Shown here piece after piece: positions 6,340 through 10,408 of a DNA stretch of 10,408 bases. Positions within the stretch are counted from its first letter, which is position 1, and each line of letters begins with the position of its first letter. The translations under genes and the position numbers were made by a program. Under the pieces are notes generated by a model, which did not search any database, was not told the DNA's origin, and was given only the letters and a program-made list of their open reading frames with translations. This DNA comes from Rhodospirillales bacterium (lineage in GTDB: Bacteria > Pseudomonadota > Alphaproteobacteria > Acetobacterales > Acetobacteraceae): the NCBI GenBank assembly GCA_015654825.1, contig JAATGE010000464.1, forward strand, positions 1-10,408, given 5' to 3'.

Positions 6340-7467
6340 GTGAAGTTGCGGGTCATGACCGTGTTCGGCACTCGGCCCGAAGGCATCAAGATGATGCCGA
6401 TCATTCGAGAATTGCGTCGCCATCCGTCGATGGAGCCCATCGTCTGTGTCACCGGCCAGCATCGGCACATGGTGGACCAGGTATTTTCCGCGTTCGACGA
6501 GCGGCCGGACGTGGATCTGGATATCATGGCGCCGAACCAGACGCTGGGCGACGTGACGGCCAAGGTCATTGTGCGCCTGAACGAGGTGTTCGCGGCCGAA
6601 AAACCGGACGTCGTGCTGGTGCACGGCGACACGACGACGGCGCTGGCCGCGGCGATCGCGGCATTTTATGCGCATCTGACGATCGGCCATGTCGAGGCCG
6701 GGCTGCGGTCATTCGATTTGCAGCGGCCCTGGCCCGAGGAATTCAATCGCGTGGCGATCGATTCCGTGGCCGATCTGCTGTTCGCGCCGACCGATGGCGC
6801 CGCCGCTAATCTCAGCAAGGAATACAACCGGCGCGGCCAGATCGTGGTGACCGGCAATACCGGCATCGATGCGTTGCTTCACATTGCCGCGAGGCTCGGC
6901 GTGGAGCCGGCGCTGGAGGCGCGTATTGCCGCGAATTACGCGTTTCTCGACAGCAACCGGCGGCTGATCCTTGTCACCGGGCACCGGCGCGAAAGTTTCG
7001 GGCCCGGATTTCAATCGATCTGCGACGGCCTCACGGCGGTCGCGGCCCGCGATGATGTGCAACTCGTCTACCCGGTGCATCTGAACCCGCAGGTTCAGGG
7101 CGTGGTGCGCCAGCGACTTTCCGAATCGCCCAACATTCATCTGATCGAACCAGTCGATTACCTCGACATGGTATTCCTGATGCGGCGCGCAACGCTGCTG
7201 ATTACCGATTCAGGCGGCATTCAGGAGGAGGGGCCGGCATTGGGCAAGCCGGTCCTGGTCATGCGCGATGTAACGGAACGGCCGGAGGCGCTGGCAAGCG
7301 GTGTCGTGAAGCTGATCGGTACCGATCCCGAAATCATGCGGCGCGAAGTCGATGCGCTGCTGGACGACCCGGTCGAATGCGCCAACCGGTCCAGGGCAAT
7401 CTTCCCTTATGGTGACGGCACCGCCGCCGTAAGGATCGTCAAGGCAATCGAGGAACTCGCACGATGA
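6340..7467 (+). CDS. wecB: UDP-N-acetylglucosamine 2-epimerase (non-hydrolysing)
   Basis: The enzyme interconverts UDP-GlcNAc and UDP-ManNAc in the cytoplasm, the first step to UDP-ManNAcA. Starting at GTG 6340 it is 375 aa, matching the ~376 aa of E. coli WecB. Visible motifs: the N-terminal VFGTRPEGIKMMP (8-20), TGQHRHMVDQVF (38-49), VHGDTTTALAAA (94-105, Asp97), GHVEAGLRSFDLQRPWPEEFNR (split as GHVEAGLRS 116-124 with Glu119, and WPEEFNR 131-137 with Glu133), VTGHRRESFG (212-221, His215), YPVHLNP (244-250) and TDSGGIQEE (289-297). Asp97, Glu119, Glu133 and His215 correspond, with a +2 offset, to the E. coli catalytic residues D95, E117, E131 and H213. No truncation or missing residue is seen. 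Its stop overlaps wecC by ATGA, so the two are co-translated. The gene name follows from the wecC partner; mnaA is a synonym. Confidence 0.95.
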   Translation: MKLRVMTVFGTRPEGIKMMPIIRELRRHPSMEPIVCVTGQHRHMVDQVFSAFDERPDVDLDIMAPNQTLGDVTAKVIVRLNEVFAAEKPDVVLVHGDTTTALAAAIAAFYAHLTIGHVEAGLRSFDLQRPWPEEFNRVAIDSVADLLFAPTDGAAANLSKEYNRRGQIVVTGNTGIDALLHIAARLGVEPALEARIAANYAFLDSNRRLILVTGHRRESFGPGFQSICDGLTAVAARDDVQLVYPVHLNPQVQGVVRQRLSESPNIHLIEPVDYLDMVFLMRRATLLITDSGGIQEEGPALGKPVLVMRDVTERPEALASGVVKLIGTDPEIMRREVDALLDDPVECANRSRAIFPYGDGTAAVRIVKAIEELAR

Positions 7468-8705
7468 GTAAGGTTTGCGTTGTAGGGCTTGGTTACATCG
7501 GTTTGCCGACGGCGGCCATGCTGGCGAGCCGCGGCCACGAGGTGGTCGGCTGCGATGTCAATGCGCGGGCCGTGGAAATGATCAATAGCGGGCGGCCGCA
7601 TTTCCACGAGCCTGATTTGCAGATGCTGCTGACCGCCGCGGTGCAGACCGGCCGCCTTCTGGCGCAGACCGCGCCCGCCGCGTCCGATTACTTCATCCTG
7701 GCGGTGCCGACGCCGTTCAAGGAAGGCAACAAGCCCGATCTGTCCTACGTCGATGCCGCGACCGATCTGATCGCGCCGGTGCTGAAGCGCGGCGATACGG
7801 TCATTCTGGAATCGACTTCCCCGGTCGGGGCGACGCAGGCATTGACCGAACGGTTGCGCAGCGCGCGGCCCGACCTGGCGTTTCCGCATTTTCAGGAAGA
7901 AGGCGACGTCGATGTTTTTGTCGCCCACTGCCCGGAGCGTGTTATGCCGGGCCAGATGGTTCGGGAACTGCTGTCGAATGACCGCATCATCGGCGGCATG
8001 ACCGACGATTGCGCCAAAAGCGCTTTCACGCTGTACGAAAGTTTTGTCTCGGGCCGCACGAGCCTGACCGATTGCCGGACCGCCGAATTCGTCAAGCTCA
8101 TCGAAAATTCCTACAGGGACGTCAATCTGGCATTTGCCAACGAATTGTCGCTGGTGTGCGACGAACTGGGGTTGGATGTGTGGCGCGCGATCGATCTCGC
8201 GAACCGTCACCCTCGGGTCAATATCCTGCAACCCGGCGCCGGCGTCGGCGGCCATTGCATCGCGGTCGATCCGCGCTTCATCATCGATGCGGCGCCGCGC
8301 ACCACGCGGCTGATCCGCGCGGCGCGGGAGGTGAACGATAGCAAACCGCAATGGGTCAGTGAGCAGATCCTGAGGCTGACGTCGCGATTCAGGGATCCTG
8401 TCGTCGCCAGCTTCGGTATTACCTACAAGCCGGATGTCGACGACATCCGCGAAAGCCCGTCCCTGAAAGTCGTGCAGACGGTTGCGAAACAGACCGGTAC
8501 CCGGGTGCTGGTGGTGGACCCGAACGTGCATGAGCTGCCCACGGTCCTGCGGGGCCTGAACAATGTAGCACTGGTGAATGCGGAGACTGCGCGCCAGGAA
8601 GCCGATATCGTTGCGTTTCTGGTAGGCCACCGGCAATTCCGCCGCCTCGATAAAAAATTGTTCCTCAACAAGGCTGTGGTGGATGCCGTGGGGCTGATGG
8701 CCTGA
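7464..8705 (+). CDS. wecC: UDP-N-acetyl-D-mannosamine dehydrogenase
   Basis: This NAD-dependent four-electron oxidation turns UDP-ManNAc into UDP-ManNAcA. The 413-aa protein has the three domains of the UDP-glucose/GDP-mannose dehydrogenase superfamily: an N-terminal Rossmann fold with VVGLGYIGLPTA (6-17) and acidic Asp31 after strand 2; ILESTSPVGAT (114-124), HCPERVMPG (155-163) and EFVKLIENSYRDVNLAFANE (208-227, Lys211) in the middle; the catalytic-cysteine motif GAGVGGHCIAVDPRF (258-272, Cys265); and a C-terminal UDP-binding domain with FGITYKPDVDDIRESPS (317-333). VGGHCIAVDPRF is characteristic of the WecC subgroup, which, with wecB directly upstream, favours ManNAc over Glc as substrate. 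The ATG start overlaps the wecB stop (ATGA) and has GAGGAA 8 nt upstream. WbpA-like UDP-GlcNAc dehydrogenase is the main alternative, less likely given the operon. Confidence 0.93.
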   Translation: MSKVCVVGLGYIGLPTAAMLASRGHEVVGCDVNARAVEMINSGRPHFHEPDLQMLLTAAVQTGRLLAQTAPAASDYFILAVPTPFKEGNKPDLSYVDAATDLIAPVLKRGDTVILESTSPVGATQALTERLRSARPDLAFPHFQEEGDVDVFVAHCPERVMPGQMVRELLSNDRIIGGMTDDCAKSAFTLYESFVSGRTSLTDCRTAEFVKLIENSYRDVNLAFANELSLVCDELGLDVWRAIDLANRHPRVNILQPGAGVGGHCIAVDPRFIIDAAPRTTRLIRAAREVNDSKPQWVSEQILRLTSRFRDPVVASFGITYKPDVDDIRESPSLKVVQTVAKQTGTRVLVVDPNVHELPTVLRGLNNVALVNAETARQEADIVAFLVGHRQFRRLDKKLFLNKAVVDAVGLMA

Positions 8706-8710
8706 GTGCC

Positions 8711-8713
8711 AGG
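8711..8713 (+). promoter_or_regulatory. Short ribosome binding site favouring ATG 8722 for the flippase
   Basis: AGG at 8711-8713 lies 8 nt before ATG 8722. The TTG two codons earlier (8716) would sit only 2 nt from it and is unlikely to be the start. Confidence 0.45.
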
Positions 8714-8721
8714 TTTTGAGT

Positions 8722-10140
8722 ATGCGTGCGGTTACCAGCCACTGGATGTTTCGCGGGGCCGCGGTCGTAACCGCAGCCCTGGTTGTTGAATATGCGACCC
8801 AATTTGGGCGCTCGATTGCGCTAACCAGGTCGCTCGCGCCCGCCGAGTTCGGCATTGCCTCGGCAATGGCGATCCTGCTGACGCTGATCGATATGAGTAC
8901 GGGGATCGGCGCTGACCGGTTCCTGGTGCAGGCGCGCGATGGTGACAGCAGCGAGGCGCTTGCCGTGGCGCACACGCTGACGCTGTTGCGTAGTCTGCTT
9001 AACGCGGCTCTGGTCGTGCTGCTAGCCGTGCCCACGGCGCTGATCCTTGGTGTGCCGCAGGCGACGGGGAGTTTTTTTTGGCTGGCCGCGATTCCCCTGG
9101 TGCGCGGGTTCGAACATCTGCGCCTCGGCCAGATGCAACGGGGCCAGCGGTTCCTTCCGTGGGCGGGTGCAAGTGCCTCGGCGAATGTCATCGGCTTGAT
9201 CGCGGTCACCTGTGCGTCCCTGGTTTTGCGCGATCATCGTGCAGTATTGTGGGGCCTCGGAACCCAGACGGTGGCACTGGTCCTGGCAACGCATATCTGC
9301 GCCGGCACGCGGTACCGGATTTCGTTCGCGGCGGGTCCCGCGATGCGCGCCCTGCGATTTGGCGTGCCGCTGATGCTGAACGGTCTGGCGCTGGCGGCGC
9401 TCAGCCAGTTCGACCGGCTGGCGGTCGGTTCCATTCTCGGCGTGGCGCAGCTCGGCCGTTACGGTTTGGCGGCGATGATGTTTTACCTGCCGACATCGCT
9501 GCTGTTGCGGGTCACCATGACAGTGCTGCAACCACGCCTCTCGGCGGCGTGGCATGACAGCCCGCTGTGGCGGTTTCCTGCCATGTTTCGCCAGTTCAAC
9601 AGCGTCATGGCCGTCGTCGGGGCGCTTGCGGGCGCGACCGTGGTGATAGGTGGGGCGCCGCTGTTGGCGATCGTGTTCGGCCGCGTATATGCTGTCGGCG
9701 ACGTGTTTTTTGCGGTCTATGGCTTTGCGGTTTTCATGCGGTTTGCCAAGGGCAGCGCGAATTTCGGTGGCCTGGCGATCGGCCGCACGATGGATATGAT
9801 GCTGTCGAACATACCCGGCGCGCTCGGGCTGTTAGTAACGATCGTCGGCCTGAAGTTGATGCCGGCGCTCGTCGTCGCCGCGGCAGGTTCGGTTGTCGGA
9901 GAGTCTCTTGGGGCCGGCGCGGCCTTCGGCCTGCTGGCCCGCCATCTAAATGTGCCGGCCAGGGCGTGCTGGACGCCGTTTGCCATGGCACTTCCGTTGC
10001 CCTGCGCCGCCGCGGCGTGGGTTCTCCTCGCACAGCCGTCCTATACCGCGCGGCTGATAGTCCTTGGCGTGCTGGCTGCATGCGCCGCGTTCAGCCTGCT
10101 GCTGGTGCAGCAAAAAGGCCGGCCGCAGGTTGCGCTGTAG
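8722..10140 (+). CDS. Wzx-like polysaccharide flippase (MOP superfamily)
   Basis: The 472-aa protein is a polytopic inner-membrane protein of the size and pattern of Wzx/RfbX flippases, which move undecaprenyl-PP-linked repeat units to the periplasmic face. Hydrophobic segments are visible at about 11-36, 44-60, 85-110, 117-128, 151-169, 175-193, 212-232, 247-264, 293-318, 326-340, 364-386, 388-404, 416-437 and 445-461, i.e. roughly 12-14 helices. The N-terminus has the family pattern RGAAVVTAALVVEYATQF, then LTRSLAPAEFGIASAMAILL (34-53), typical of oligosaccharide translocases. A mid-protein GVPLMLNGLALAALSQFDRL (214-233) resembles the second-half repeat start with its conserved Asp. It begins 16 bp after wecC and is surely in the same operon. 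Substrate is presumably the ManNAcA-containing unit (inference). An 8-T run lies at 9072-9079. Wzx proteins diverge too much for a firm gene symbol. Confidence 0.87.
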   Translation: MRAVTSHWMFRGAAVVTAALVVEYATQFGRSIALTRSLAPAEFGIASAMAILLTLIDMSTGIGADRFLVQARDGDSSEALAVAHTLTLLRSLLNAALVVLLAVPTALILGVPQATGSFFWLAAIPLVRGFEHLRLGQMQRGQRFLPWAGASASANVIGLIAVTCASLVLRDHRAVLWGLGTQTVALVLATHICAGTRYRISFAAGPAMRALRFGVPLMLNGLALAALSQFDRLAVGSILGVAQLGRYGLAAMMFYLPTSLLLRVTMTVLQPRLSAAWHDSPLWRFPAMFRQFNSVMAVVGALAGATVVIGGAPLLAIVFGRVYAVGDVFFAVYGFAVFMRFAKGSANFGGLAIGRTMDMMLSNIPGALGLLVTIVGLKLMPALVVAAAGSVVGESLGAGAAFGLLARHLNVPARACWTPFAMALPLPCAAAAWVLLAQPSYTARLIVLGVLAACAAFSLLLVQQKGRPQVAL

Positions 10141-10189
10141 CGATGGCGCCTGGCACCCCGTCCGTCGTTGCCCGTCACATCGTTTCCTC

Positions 10190-10202
10190 CCGATGCCATC
10201 GG
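10190..10202. repeat. 13-bp palindrome downstream of the flippase gene
   Basis: CCGATG-C-CATCGG is a perfect 6-bp inverted repeat with a one-base centre, 50 bp after the flippase stop. It is not followed by a T run, so it is not a classical terminator. It could be an operator-like site or chance. Confidence 0.25.
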
Positions 10203-10335
10203 CAATTCCACAACAGGGGGTCGCGCGGAAGGCCCGTAATCGGATGCCTCTGCTCAAAGTCGCGGCAGCGCCGTTTGCTCTTGGCAAGAAATAAAGTTTA
10301 GGCTGACCTGCAAAACAAAAACCCCACGAAAGGAG

Positions 10336-10408
10336 ATGGCGTCAACAAGGCGGGGAGACCGCCTGGACAGACAGGTAGCCTTTTTCTACGACGAGAACTT
10401 CGGATGGA
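10336..10408 (+). CDS. Possible start of a further gene, cut by the window edge
   Basis: ATG 10336 opens a frame to the window end reading MASTRRGDRLDRQVAFFYDENF and onwards. AAAGGAG (10329-10335) directly abuts the ATG, so spacing is poor for a ribosome site. An AGGCGG-GGAGA-CCGCCT hairpin (10348-10364) and a later five-T run (around 10380-10384) lie within it, so the region could instead be a leader or terminator-like structure. Too short to identify. Confidence 0.25.
   Translation, partial: MASTRRGDRLDRQVAFFYDENFGW

Noticed and set aside
7407..9209. 600-codon minus-strand open frame opposite wecC and the flippase
   Set aside because: It is the antisense shadow of wecC and the flippase in GC-rich DNA; the protein is Arg/His/Gln-rich and matches nothing, while the plus strand has clear enzymes.
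10348..10364. Intrinsic terminator for the flippase operon
   Set aside because: The stem is only 6 bp and the T run comes about 15 nt after it, so it does not meet the usual hairpin-plus-U-tract layout.
1..10408. CRISPR array, tRNA/rRNA genes, toxin-antitoxin or phage-defence genes
   Set aside because: No regularly spaced repeats, cloverleaf or rRNA-like sequence, and none of the intact proteins shows defence-type motifs.

Overview
The window is GC-rich and densely coding. It looks like part of a surface-polysaccharide (capsule, exopolysaccharide or O-antigen type) gene cluster of an alphaproteobacterium. The high GC content, the alphaproteobacterial flavour of the acyl-CoA acyltransferase and MetA-like protein, and a long GC-rich palindromic repeat of a kind I associate with Acetobacteraceae/Rhodospirillales all point that way. 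The taxonomic placement is inference; no rRNA or tRNA gene is present to anchor it.

Layout. (1) 3-878 (+): the 3' part of a MetA-like homoserine O-acyltransferase whose first ~60 residues lie outside the window. (2) 975-2845 (+): a two-gene unit, a WecG/TagA-type GT26 glycosyltransferase overlapping by 10 bp a GNAT-like acyl-CoA acyltransferase. (3) 2877-3068: a 192-bp inverted-repeat element between convergent genes, with 54-bp arms and 3 mismatches. (4) 3093-5455 (-): a GT2 glycosyltransferase coupled by a TAATG junction to an upstream polysaccharide deacetylase (CE4/NodB fold). (5) 5456-6339: about 0.9 kb without a convincing intact gene. It seems to hold a decayed coding stretch on the minus strand and a divergent promoter zone. 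(6) 6340-10140 (+): a tight operon of UDP-GlcNAc 2-epimerase (wecB), UDP-ManNAc dehydrogenase (wecC; ATGA overlap) and a Wzx-like flippase. (7) 10141-10408: mostly non-coding, with a possible start of another gene at the edge.

How they fit. WecB and WecC convert UDP-GlcNAc to UDP-ManNAc and then UDP-ManNAcA. A GT26 enzyme is the classical transferase of ManNAcA (WecG in enterobacterial common antigen), so donor synthesis and transfer are both encoded here. The GT2 enzyme would add another sugar, the deacetylase and the acyltransferase would decorate the glycan, and the flippase would export the lipid-linked unit. An initiating phosphoglycosyl transferase, a Wzy polymerase and a chain-length regulator are not in the window. 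The most unusual items are the divergent MetA-like enzyme with Arg at the acyl-CoA specificity position, the long palindromic element, and the frame-hopping coding signal upstream of the deacetylase. I found no CRISPR array, transposase, defence system or RNA gene.
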